Notes: generated by a model not told the origin, from the sequence alone. A stretch of 11,890 bases of DNA from an uncultured Alphaproteobacteria bacterium (GCA_913031555.1 CAJWDO010000029.1:1-11890); one strand, 5' to 3'. Shown: positions 1-8,183, numbered from the stretch's first letter. Translations and numbers: made by a program.

Positions 1-1305
<1,305 letters not shown>

Positions 1306-1389
1306 GGTGAAGACGTATCCTGTGATTGAAACAACATGTTGATAGCATTACGCTGATAACCGTTTTCCGCCAGCGAAAAGGTATTTTGC

Positions 1390-2553
1390 GTGAGGGTCTT
1401 GATCTACATCTTCGTCGGTGTCGGCGCGGCAATAGCCGTCATCGCGCTTGCTATCACTCTTCTTGATGATGGTGAGCAGGCTATGATTGAGCCGCAATCC
1501 GACGCCTCGCAGACCGCCACGGTAAAGCCGCAGGCCGGGGCCGCCAGCGTGACGGGTACGCAGCAGACCGCCACCGTGAAGGATGATGTGTCGGGCAGCG
1601 CAGACGCCCCGGCGGCGACCGCTGATCCGGCTGGTGGCGTCGCAAATGATGATGTGGTGCCCGAGGCCGGTGACCCGGCCATTGCCATCGACCTTGCCCA
1701 GGTCAGACCGGACGGCAATGCGGTGTTCGCCGGCAAGGCGACCCCTTATGCCGAGGTCACGGTATTCGAGGGCGATGTCATCCTTGGCCGCACGAAGGCG
1801 GATGAAAATGGTGAGTGGGTAATCATTCCCGAAGCGGCGCTTGGTGCCGGTGAACATCTGGTATCCGTCGGGGCGGTGTCCGAGGATGGTACATCATCCG
1901 TTGCCGATGTCACTCTGGCCATTCAGGTTGGCGAGACAAATGAGGAACGCCCGCTTGTGGCCCTGCTACCACAGTCCGAAACGGATATTCCGGAATTGCT
2001 GCAATCACCCGATGACGCACCTGCCACGGCTGTTGATCTGGCAAAATCCGATACGGCACCGGCAAAGGTCGGCGCAGATTCGTCTGATCTTGATGCCTCC
2101 CCGGTGCCGGCCGTTGCCCCACGGTCGCTGTCCTGGAAGGCTGGTGGCGAGCTTGTCGTCGCCGGCGTGTCGCGTGGCGGTCTTCGCGTTGATGCCGTTG
2201 CCGATGGCAAGCCATTTGGTGCCGGTGTCACGGGCGCTGATGGCAGCTGGCAACTTGCCGGCCAGGTCGACATGACAAAGTCCAGCCGGACGATGCTTTT
2301 CACTCTTCGCACCGCGGATGATGTGGCGATTGCCACCTATGAGCTGCCGGTCGCGACACGCGATCTGTCACAGGGGCTTGATGGTAGTCGCATGGTGGTT
2401 GTGCAGCGTGGTGATGCGCTGTGGCGCATTGCCTACAGTTCCTATGGCGAGGGGATCAGATATGTCGATATCGTGCGGCGCAACGCGTCGGCCATCGATA
2501 ACCCGGATTTGATTTTCCCGAACCAGATATTCACGCTTCCCCAAAAGCCCTAG
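1390..2553 (+). CDS. Membrane-anchored Ig-like / LysM domain protein
   Basis: The 387-residue product begins with an uncleaved-looking membrane anchor (about residues 4-24). A low-complexity Ala/Thr/Asp-rich linker follows to about residue 90, containing the word QTATVK twice, 18 codons apart. Two bacterial Ig-like beta domains come next (about 93-178 and 244-322), each with a GxWxI or GSWQL strand. A C-terminal LysM module (about 335-385) contains VVVQRGDALWRIA and ends NPDLIFPNQIFTLP. LysM modules bind N-acetylglucosamine-containing polymers such as peptidoglycan, so the protein should be tethered to the inner membrane and reach into the periplasm. The start is GTG at 1390, preceded by AAAAGG at 1376-1381 with 8-base spacing. 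It heads a run of five same-strand genes. A structural or scaffolding envelope role is inference; no catalytic motif is visible. Confidence 0.85.
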   Translation: MRVLIYIFVGVGAAIAVIALAITLLDDGEQAMIEPQSDASQTATVKPQAGAASVTGTQQTATVKDDVSGSADAPAATADPAGGVANDDVVPEAGDPAIAIDLAQVRPDGNAVFAGKATPYAEVTVFEGDVILGRTKADENGEWVIIPEAALGAGEHLVSVGAVSEDGTSSVADVTLAIQVGETNEERPLVALLPQSETDIPELLQSPDDAPATAVDLAKSDTAPAKVGADSSDLDASPVPAVAPRSLSWKAGGELVVAGVSRGGLRVDAVADGKPFGAGVTGADGSWQLAGQVDMTKSSRTMLFTLRTADDVAIATYELPVATRDLSQGLDGSRMVVVQRGDALWRIAYSSYGEGIRYVDIVRRNASAIDNPDLIFPNQIFTLPQKP

Positions 2554-2581
2554 CAAACCCGGATCGGCATTTCACAGAGTC

Positions 2582-3253
2582 ATGGCAGATCACCAGAGCA
2601 ACACGGAATTTGAAGGCGGCTGGATTGCCGATGAAGGCTGGGCGGTGTTGGCCATTGCCGGCATTGCAACCATCCTCCTGACATTGATCTCGTTGCCGAT
2701 TGGCACCTTCGCGCTGGGGCTGATGGCATGGCTTCGCTATACATTGCGGGCGCCGTCTCGACTGTCGCCGGATGATCCGGGGCTGGTGCTGGCGCCGGCT
2801 GATGGCGTGATAATCGAGGTGACCGAAAATATCGACGAGGCCGCGTCAGAGCGGGAAATGATTGGTGCAAGCAGGGTGACCATCAGGACCGGCCTTGCCG
2901 ATGCCCAGCTTCAGCGCAGCCCGGTTGCCGGCCGCATCATCGACAATTTTCTGATCCCTGGTCTGTTCCGCGGCGGTGAGGAACTCGGTCTGATGCGCCG
3001 TGACAATGAGCGCCGGGAAATCAGTCTTGAGACCGCGGACGGTGCGCGCTTTCTGCTGGCACAGATTGGCACGGCAACGGCGCGCCAGCTTGTCTGCCGC
3101 TTTGGTCCTGGCAAGTTTCTGGCCGCCGGGGCGCCGCTTGGCATGGCGCGGATTGGTGGGCTTACCGATATCGTGATCCCGTTCGGCTACAAACTCGAGA
3201 TCAAGGTTGGCAGGACGGTTGTCGCTGGCGAGACGATCCTTGCCAGACGCTGA
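2582..3253 (+). CDS. Phosphatidylserine decarboxylase-like protein, predicted inactive
   Basis: The 223-residue protein has the size and layout of short (Psd-A type) bacterial phosphatidylserine decarboxylases: an N-terminal hydrophobic segment (about 21-51), PDDPGLVLAPADG (63-75), RSPVAGRI (112-119), DNERREI (141-147), a QIGTATARQLVC stretch (161-172) and a C-terminal VAGETILA. The Asp of PADG (D74) is present. Two residues essential in the family are not. The His of the HVNR or HINR motif is Q109, and the Gly-Ser site where the proenzyme cuts itself to form the pyruvoyl group is Gly-Gly (G192-G193, codon GGG at 3158-3160). Such a protein should neither self-cleave nor decarboxylate. The frame is intact with no sign of decay, so a non-enzymatic or altered role is likely. 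The ribosome site is weak. A YnjF-like transferase follows 12 bases downstream. Confidence 0.85.
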   Translation: MADHQSNTEFEGGWIADEGWAVLAIAGIATILLTLISLPIGTFALGLMAWLRYTLRAPSRLSPDDPGLVLAPADGVIIEVTENIDEAASEREMIGASRVTIRTGLADAQLQRSPVAGRIIDNFLIPGLFRGGEELGLMRRDNERREISLETADGARFLLAQIGTATARQLVCRFGPGKFLAAGAPLGMARIGGLTDIVIPFGYKLEIKVGRTVVAGETILARR

Positions 3254-3265
3254 TCGAAGGGGCTG

Positions 3266-3895
3266 ATGTTCGACGCCGCGCTGAGACCGCTTGTCGACCG
3301 AATCCTTGATCCTGTCGGCAGGATGCTGGCGCGGTACGGGGTCAGTGCCAATCAGGTCAGCGTTGTCGGCTTCGCCTTTGGGATTGGCGCCGGCGCGGCG
3401 GTGGCGGCCGCCGCAACTGTGACCGCGATGTTTCTGCTTGCCGCCAACCGACTGTGTGATGGGCTTGACGGGGCGGTTGCGCGCGCGCGAACGCCAACCG
3501 ATCTTGGCGGTTTTCTTGATATCACGCTTGATTTCATCATTTATAGCGGCCTTGTCTTCGCCTTCGCCCTTGCAGATCCGGCCAACGCCACAGCGGCTGC
3601 CTTTCTGATTTTCAGTTTTGTTGGTACCGGAACAAGTTTTCTTGCTTTTGCTATCATCGCGCAAAAGCGCGACATTTCGACCGATATCCGAGGGAAAAAA
3701 AGCTTCTTCCATCTGGGTGGCTTGACCGAGGGGATGGAGACCATCATTTTCCTATTCACGGTGATCATGATACCTTCTTTCTTTGCCCCTTTGGCGTTCG
3801 TCTTTGGGGCTCTCTGCTGGATCACGACAGCAACACGCATACAGCACGCGGTGCGCCGGCTTTCAAGGCCGGTGGACAGGCAAACAGGAGACTAG
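3266..3895 (+). CDS. CDP-alcohol phosphatidyltransferase, YnjF-like, inner membrane
   Basis: This 209-residue polytopic membrane protein carries the CDP-alcohol phosphatidyltransferase motif: D65, D68-G69, A72-R73, G81, D85 and D89, in NRLCDGLDGAVAR and GGFLDITLDF. The four aspartates that bind metal and the CDP-diacylglycerol diphosphate are all present. The later stretches FIGTGTSFLAFA-like (here FVGTGTSFLAFA), KSFFHLGGLTEG and FGALCWITTATR match my recollection of Escherichia coli YnjF more closely than PssA or PgsA. That includes seven rather than eight residues between the AR and G of the motif. The family swaps CMP of CDP-diacylglycerol for an alcohol head group; the YnjF acceptor alcohol is not established to my knowledge. 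GAAGGGG sits just before the ATG. Its close spacing to the Psd-like gene resembles the classic psd-pssA pair. Confidence 0.88.
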   Translation: MFDAALRPLVDRILDPVGRMLARYGVSANQVSVVGFAFGIGAGAAVAAAATVTAMFLLAANRLCDGLDGAVARARTPTDLGGFLDITLDFIIYSGLVFAFALADPANATAAAFLIFSFVGTGTSFLAFAIIAQKRDISTDIRGKKSFFHLGGLTEGMETIIFLFTVIMIPSFFAPLAFVFGALCWITTATRIQHAVRRLSRPVDRQTGD

Positions 3896-3898
3896 AAG

Positions 3899-6217
3899 AT
3901 GAAATTCGGCGTTGGTCAGGCCATTCCCCGTATCGAGGATTCGCGGCTTATCACCGGTCAGGGTCGCTACACCGATGACATCGACCCCGGAACCGGTCTT
4001 GCGGTGGCGTTTCTGCGTGCGCCGCTGGCGCATGCAAAGCTGCTGTTGGTTGATGCCAGCGAAGCGGCCGCGCTTGACGGCGTGCATCTTGTCGCGACAC
4101 AGGCCGATCTTGATGCGGATTCTGTTGGCGAAATCCATTGTCAGACCCGATTGACAAACGAGGGTGGTGACAAGATGACCATGGTCTCGCATCCGCCGAT
4201 GGTGCGTGATGTGAACCGTGCTGCCGGTGATATCGTCGCTGTTGTCATTGCCGAGGATTCGACGACGGCGCATGACGCGCTGGAATTGATTGATGCCCGC
4301 TATGACAGTTTCTCTGCGGTGACCGATGTCTATGCGGCGATGGAAGACAACGCGCCGCAACTCTATGCGGAATATCCCAAAAACATCGCCTTCAACTGGG
4401 TGGCGGGTGATCATGAAGGCACTGACGCCATGCTGGCCTCGGCAGAGGCGGAGGGGCGTGAAATTTTTGAGATCGACGTGATCAACAACCGGGTGATCAT
4501 CAATTCGATGGAAACCCGGCCGATGATCGCGGCGCCGGGGCCGGAAGAGGGGACGCTTGATGTTTGGTGCGGCACCCAGGGGCCGGTCGGCATCGCTGAA
4601 CAGCTTGCCGAGGCGCTTGGCATGGAAACAAGCGAGGTGCGGGTCCGCACCGGTGATGTCGGCGGCAGCTTCGGTTTCAAAATCTTTCTTCACCCGGAAC
4701 AGCTGATCATCGCCTGGGCGGCGCGGCGGCTTGGCCGCAGGCTGCGCTGGCAGCAGGCCCGGTCCGATTCCTTCCTGTCCGACCTTCATGGCCGTGACAA
4801 CCGCACAAAGGCACGCGCTGTAATTGACAATGATGGCCGGATTCATGCGCTTGCGGTCACGGTTCACGCCAATATGGGTTCGTGGCTGTCGAACTTCAGC
4901 ACCTACATCCCGACATTGTCGGGCTGCCGGGCGTTGACGACGACCTACGCCATCCGGACGGCAAGCCTTCGCGTGCTTGGTGTGATGACCAATACGCCCG
5001 CCGTTGACGCCTATCGTGGTGCTGGACGGCCCGAGGCCAATTACGTCATGGAACGTCTGATGGACCATATCGCGGGACATCTTGGCATCGACCGGCTGGA
5101 GATACGGCGTCGCAATCTGATCCGGGCTGATGAGATGCCCTTTGAAATGGTTCTTGGCGGCACCGTCGATGGCGGCGAGATGCCGGAACTTATGGAAGAG
5201 GCGCTTCGCCGCGCCGATCATGCTGGCTTTGCGGCACGGCGCATGGAATCGCAGGCACGTGGAAAATATCGCGGCCTCGGGCTTGGCATGTATCTCGAGC
5301 AGTGTGGTGGCGGTACGGATGGCGGCGTTGATGTCCGGTTCCGTGAGGATGGCAGCATTCTTGTCCTCGCCTCGCAGCAGGAAAACGGCCAGGGGCATCG
5401 TACAACACTGACCCAGATTCTGTCAGACAGGCTTGGCTTTGACGTCGACAAGATCGAGGTAATGCAAGGGGATTCGGCAATTACCCCACCCGGTACGACG
5501 GGCGGTGCGCGGATGACGGCCATTCTTGGTTCGGCGATTGCCGAGGTGGCAGCACACACGCTTGATGCGGCGCGCCCGCACGCCGCCGAGGCGCTGGATT
5601 GCGATCCCGAAGATCTGATCTTTGCCGATGGCGTGTTTTCGGCGTCGAACACCAATCATTCGATCACCATCGAGGATCTGGTGTTGCGGCTGGTGCCTGG
5701 TGACGGGCAACACCCGTTCGACATCAAACATCAATACGAGACGGATGGCGCGACCTATCCTTATGGCTGCCATGTGGTCGAGCTTGAGGTCGATCCCGGT
5801 ACCTGCAAGGTCGATATCCTGCGCTACACTGTTGTTGATGATTTCGGCACGGTGATCAATCCGCTGATGCTTGAAGGTCAGGTCCATGGCGGGATCGCGC
5901 AGGGGGTTGGCCAGGCGTTGCATGAACATGCCGCTTTTGATGATCAGGGCCAGCTTGTCGCCGGCTCGTTGATGGATTATGCGTTGCCGCGTGCCGATGA
6001 TCTGCCACGTTTTGATATCAGCTTCCGTAATATACCGTGCAAGAACAACGTTCTGGGGGTCAAGGGATCCGGCGAGGCAGGCGCCATCGGCGCACCACAG
6101 GCGGTGATCTCGGCACTGACGGATGCGCTTGGCGTGACCCATATCGATATGCCGGCGACACCGGCGGCGATCTGGGAGGTATTGCATGGCGCGTCGACAT
6201 CGGAGGCCGCGGAATGA
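3899..6217 (+). CDS. Xanthine dehydrogenase-family molybdopterin-binding subunit (CoxL form II type), orphan
   Basis: The 772-residue product is the large, molybdenum-cofactor subunit of a molybdenum hydroxylase. It opens with the family's GQAIPRIEDSRLITGQGRYTDD-like start (GQGRYTDDI), then has GGSFGFK (255-261), AYRGAGR (371-377), QENGQGH and the C-terminal KGSGEAGAIG. There E726 is the conserved catalytic Glu next to the Mo site. AYRGAGR marks form II (CoxL-like, carbon monoxide oxidation doubtful) and not form I, which has AYxCSFR. Substrates in this group include aldehydes, purines and N-heterocycles and cannot be told from sequence alone. The usual partner genes, for the 2Fe-2S small subunit and the FAD medium subunit, are absent here; msrB follows instead. 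AGGAG lies 8 bases before the ATG, only 3 bases separate it from the upstream gene, and its stop overlaps the msrB start (ATGA). Confidence 0.92.
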   Translation: MKFGVGQAIPRIEDSRLITGQGRYTDDIDPGTGLAVAFLRAPLAHAKLLLVDASEAAALDGVHLVATQADLDADSVGEIHCQTRLTNEGGDKMTMVSHPPMVRDVNRAAGDIVAVVIAEDSTTAHDALELIDARYDSFSAVTDVYAAMEDNAPQLYAEYPKNIAFNWVAGDHEGTDAMLASAEAEGREIFEIDVINNRVIINSMETRPMIAAPGPEEGTLDVWCGTQGPVGIAEQLAEALGMETSEVRVRTGDVGGSFGFKIFLHPEQLIIAWAARRLGRRLRWQQARSDSFLSDLHGRDNRTKARAVIDNDGRIHALAVTVHANMGSWLSNFSTYIPTLSGCRALTTTYAIRTASLRVLGVMTNTPAVDAYRGAGRPEANYVMERLMDHIAGHLGIDRLEIRRRNLIRADEMPFEMVLGGTVDGGEMPELMEEALRRADHAGFAARRMESQARGKYRGLGLGMYLEQCGGGTDGGVDVRFREDGSILVLASQQENGQGHRTTLTQILSDRLGFDVDKIEVMQGDSAITPPGTTGGARMTAILGSAIAEVAAHTLDAARPHAAEALDCDPEDLIFADGVFSASNTNHSITIEDLVLRLVPGDGQHPFDIKHQYETDGATYPYGCHVVELEVDPGTCKVDILRYTVVDDFGTVINPLMLEGQVHGGIAQGVGQALHEHAAFDDQGQLVAGSLMDYALPRADDLPRFDISFRNIPCKNNVLGVKGSGEAGAIGAPQAVISALTDALGVTHIDMPATPAAIWEVLHGASTSEAAE

Positions 6218-6615
6218 GTGACAAGATTGTCAGGAGCGAGGCGGAATGGCGCGACCAGTTGACCGCCGAGGAATATCATGTCACCCGCGAACATGGCACC
6301 GAGCGGGCCTTCACCGGCGCGCTCGACAAGCAATATGAAGATGGCACCTATCACTGCATCTGCTGTGATGCGCCACTGTTTTCATCGGAGACGAAGTTCG
6401 ACTCGGGAAGCGGGTGGCCAAGCTTCTATGACAAGCTTGAGGGCGAGATGGTTGGCGAGAGCCAGGACAACAGCTTTATGATGCGGCGGACGGAGGTGCA
6501 TTGCACACGGTGTGACGCGCATCTTGGTCATGTGTTTCCCGATGGGCCAGCGCCAACCGGCCTTCGCTACTGCATCAATTCAGTATCGCTCAGCTTCAGG
6601 GACGCGCAGGACTAG
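6214..6615 (+). CDS. msrB: Peptide-methionine (R)-S-oxide reductase MsrB
   Basis: This 133-residue enzyme reduces the R epimer of methionine sulfoxide in proteins. It has the complete MsrB layout: two zinc-binding CxxC pairs (C48/C51 in YHCICCDAPLF and C97/C100 in HCTRCDAHLGHVF), SGWPSF (66-71), and the catalytic cysteine C120 in RYCINS. The position that carries a resolving cysteine in many MsrB proteins (GCGWPSF) is serine S66, so recycling may use another route. There is no signal peptide, so it is cytoplasmic. I chose the ATG at 6214 because GGAGG (6202-6206) sits 7 bases upstream and the codon overlaps the stop of the preceding gene by four bases. The same frame is open further upstream, but that stretch overlaps the hydroxylase gene and is not MsrB-like. 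It is the last gene of the run. Confidence 0.96.
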   Translation: MSDKIVRSEAEWRDQLTAEEYHVTREHGTERAFTGALDKQYEDGTYHCICCDAPLFSSETKFDSGSGWPSFYDKLEGEMVGESQDNSFMMRRTEVHCTRCDAHLGHVFPDGPAPTGLRYCINSVSLSFRDAQD

Positions 6616-6625
6616 TCCCTGCGCG
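6603..6625 (+). terminator. GC-rich hairpin across the msrB stop codon
   Basis: CGCGCAGG (6603-6610) and CCTGCGCG (6618-6625) form a perfect 8-bp stem around a 7-base loop that contains the msrB stop codon (6613-6615). No run of T follows on either strand, so it is not a textbook intrinsic terminator. It could be a transcript-end or stability element between the converging msrB and EF-hand genes. Confidence 0.4.
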
Positions 6626-6663
6626 AGCCCCAAGGCCGAGGCCGGTGTGACGGGCAGACTGTA

Positions 6664-7101
6664 TCAGCTGGTGCTGTCCGGTTGCTTTATGGTCTTGGCA
6701 CCATAGCCATAACCGGCGTCATGACCATTTTCACGCCCTTGATGATATTTACCATGATGTCCGTGCCGTGCCATCAGTCTTGGCAGTTCATTTCCCGTCA
6801 GAACCCCGTCCTGATCGGTATCCATGCGGGTAAACATAGTGACAAGTCTGGTCCCGTATTCGTCAGGTGAAATGGCGCCATCGCCATTGCTGTCCAGCTT
6901 GTCAAACCGGAGCCGATTATGCGCCAGAAGTTCGTCCTGCGTCAGGGTGCCGTCGCCATCCGTGTCGAGCGAGGTTGCATTGAACATATGCCCACGATTG
7001 TGATGGTGGCCGACACTTCCGGCTACGGCGAGGGTGGCGAAAATCATGCCGGACAATGCCAGGTTGCCGGCAATCACCATGGTTTTGCTGAGAAGTTTCA
7101 T
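6664..7101 (-). CDS. Secreted or periplasmic EF-hand protein, three calcium loops, His-rich
   Basis: The 145-residue product starts with a signal peptide (MKLLSK, then a hydrophobic core to about residue 27, probable cleavage near AVAGS). Three canonical 12-residue EF-hand loops follow: DTDGDGTLTQDE (46-57), DSNGDGAISPDE (70-81) and DTDQDGVLTGNE (94-105). All have Asp at positions 1, 3 or 5 and Glu at position 12, as needed for calcium. Histidine clusters flank them (GHHHNRGH at 31-38 and RHGHHGKYHQGRENGH-like near 110-128), so a transition metal could also be bound. The ATG at 7101 is chosen for the signal peptide and for an AGGA 8 bases upstream; the longer open frame upstream overlaps the divergent gene and is not protein-like. 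It converges on msrB. The function is unknown; calcium sensing or buffering outside the membrane is inferred. Confidence 0.88.
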   Translation of the reverse strand: MKLLSKTMVIAGNLALSGMIFATLAVAGSVGHHHNRGHMFNATSLDTDGDGTLTQDELLAHNRLRFDKLDSNGDGAISPDEYGTRLVTMFTRMDTDQDGVLTGNELPRLMARHGHHGKYHQGRENGHDAGYGYGAKTIKQPDSTS

Positions 7102-7135
7102 TGAGGTTTTCCTGTTGGGGGAGGTTGCAACGTGT

Positions 7136-7146
7136 GGTGTGACACC
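7136..7146. promoter_or_regulatory. Short palindrome GGTGT-G-ACACC in the divergent intergenic region
   Basis: A perfect 5+1+5 inverted repeat lies 35 bases upstream of the EF-hand start, in the 205-base region between the EF-hand and AroE-like genes. It could be an operator for a dimeric regulator, but a single 11-bp palindrome can occur by chance. I see no convincing -35/-10 pair next to it. Confidence 0.25.
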
Positions 7147-7232
7147 GGTACACTGGCCTGCGGTGGGTGGTCGTGCCCAGCGCACCGGCGCCACGACCCT
7201 TTTTTCGACGCCGAAAGAGGCACAAAGCGGGC

Positions 7233-7310
7233 ATGGTGATGATGATTCTTGGATTTCTTGTGGCAACGCCTGCCACATTTCTAGCCGCAAGGGCAGGGAG
7301 AGTGGATTGA
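7233..7310 (+). CDS. Possible 25-codon hydrophobic leader peptide overlapping the AroE-like start
   Basis: An ATG at 7233 opens 25 codons that begin MVMMILGFLVATPATFLAA, hydrophobic enough for one membrane helix, and end RVD with TGA at 7308-7310. The stop overlaps the likely TTG start of the AroE-like gene (7307-7309) as TTGA, a layout typical of translational coupling. Against it, the nearest purine-rich ribosome site (GAAAGAGG, 7213-7220) is 12 bases away, which is too far for strong initiation, and a frame this short can arise by chance. Confidence 0.25.
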   Translation: MVMMILGFLVATPATFLAARAGRVD

Positions 7311-8116
7311 CTGGCCAGATGCCTTGGGTGACAGGCACAACCCGTTTGTTTGCGACCATTGCCAATCCGGTCGACCATGTCCGCGCACCGATGGTATTCA
7401 ACCCGCTGTTTGTCGAGCGTGGACTTGACCATGTGATGGTGCCGATCACCGCGCCGCCGGAAACATTCAAAACAGTGATTGAGGGTTTGCGCGGCATTCC
7501 CAATTTTGGCGGTATGGCGGTGACCATCCCGCACAAGATGGAAATGGCGAAGCTGTGTACTACGCTTGGCCCGACGGCACAGCTGACCGGTGCCGTGAAC
7601 GCCGTGCGTTTTGATCCTGACGGAACAATCCACGGGGACAATTTCGACGGGGCGGGATTTGTCGAGGGATTGCGCCGGAATGGCCATGACCCGGCCGGCA
7701 AGACGGTGCTGATGGTCGGGGCAGGCGGGGCCGCCCGTGCCATCGGCCTGGCCTTGTGCGATGCCGGTGTGGGCCGGCTACTGATCCGCAACAGAACACC
7801 TGACAAGGCTATTGCCATTGCGAGGGAGCTGGAGCGGCTCAGTGGTCACAGACAGGCCGTCAGCGCACCGGACCATGATGGAAGCGATGTTGACATGATC
7901 GTCAACACCACCAGCCTCGGTCTACATGATGGTGAGGATCTGCCGCTGGCGTTTGACGGTGTGGGATTGGATACGCTGATCGCCGAGATCATCATGGTGC
8001 CGGAACGCACCGCCTGGCTCGCCGAGGCCGAGGCGCGCGGGCTGCAAACCCATTACGGGCGCCATATGCTGGACTATCAGGTTGAGCTGATCGGCAGTTT
8101 CATCGGCGCGCTCTGA
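7307..8116 (+). CDS. Shikimate dehydrogenase-like oxidoreductase with altered substrate pocket
   Basis: The 269-residue protein has the two AroE domains. The substrate domain contains VTIPHK (72-77, with the catalytic-type Lys K77), GAVNAV (95-100) and GDNFDG (110-115, with the catalytic-type Asp D114). The NADP domain contains VGAGGAAR (137-144), the NRT turn and a C-terminal GRHMLDYQ. The two serines that hold the shikimate carboxylate in true AroE (HSKSP) are V25 and A27 here (HVRAP), and the Thr of NTDG is Phe. This resembles AroE-like paralogues of other or unknown substrate, so housekeeping aroE is not a safe name. TTG at 7307 is preferred because AGGGAG (7295-7300) sits 6 bases upstream; ATG at 7319 is the alternative. 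The frame is open further upstream, but there it is not AroE-like and overlaps the EF-hand gene. Confidence 0.85.
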   Translation: MTGQMPWVTGTTRLFATIANPVDHVRAPMVFNPLFVERGLDHVMVPITAPPETFKTVIEGLRGIPNFGGMAVTIPHKMEMAKLCTTLGPTAQLTGAVNAVRFDPDGTIHGDNFDGAGFVEGLRRNGHDPAGKTVLMVGAGGAARAIGLALCDAGVGRLLIRNRTPDKAIAIARELERLSGHRQAVSAPDHDGSDVDMIVNTTSLGLHDGEDLPLAFDGVGLDTLIAEIIMVPERTAWLAEAEARGLQTHYGRHMLDYQVELIGSFIGAL

Positions 8117-8151
8117 GGCGAAATGGCAGAGGCGGCGTGCCCAATTGCCGA

Positions 8152-8180
8152 TTGAGTTTATCCGCCCCTGACACTATATC
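8152..8180 (+). promoter_or_regulatory. Predicted sigma-70-type promoter of gcrA
   Basis: TTGAGT (8152-8157) and TATATC (8175-8180) each match four of six consensus bases and are separated by exactly 17 bases. Transcription would start near 8187, leaving a leader of about 95 bases before the gcrA ATG. It lies in the 166-base gap after the AroE-like gene, so gcrA is probably transcribed separately. Confidence 0.5.
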
Positions 8181-8183
8181 TTG

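Noticed and set aside
1306..1389. Divergent promoter between LOG and the LysM gene, with TTGATA at 1339-1344.
   Set aside because: No acceptable -10 box occurs at 16-18 bases from it, so the match is not convincing.
2577..2581. GAGTC (a GANTC CcrM site) just before the Psd-like start.
   Set aside because: A single five-base site at the ribosome-binding position is expected by chance and is not evidence of GcrA control.
3863..5398. A 511-codon minus-strand open frame.
   Set aside because: It lies wholly opposite the molybdenum hydroxylase gene and the end of the YnjF-like gene and shows no domain, a usual shadow in GC-rich DNA.
7034..7306. Upstream extension of the AroE-like gene.
   Set aside because: It would overlap the EF-hand gene and adds no AroE homology; AroE-type sequence begins just after 7319.
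7102..7818. Upstream extension of the EF-hand gene (minus strand).
   Set aside because: The extension is antisense to the AroE-like gene and lacks protein character; the signal peptide and ribosome site fix the start at 7101.
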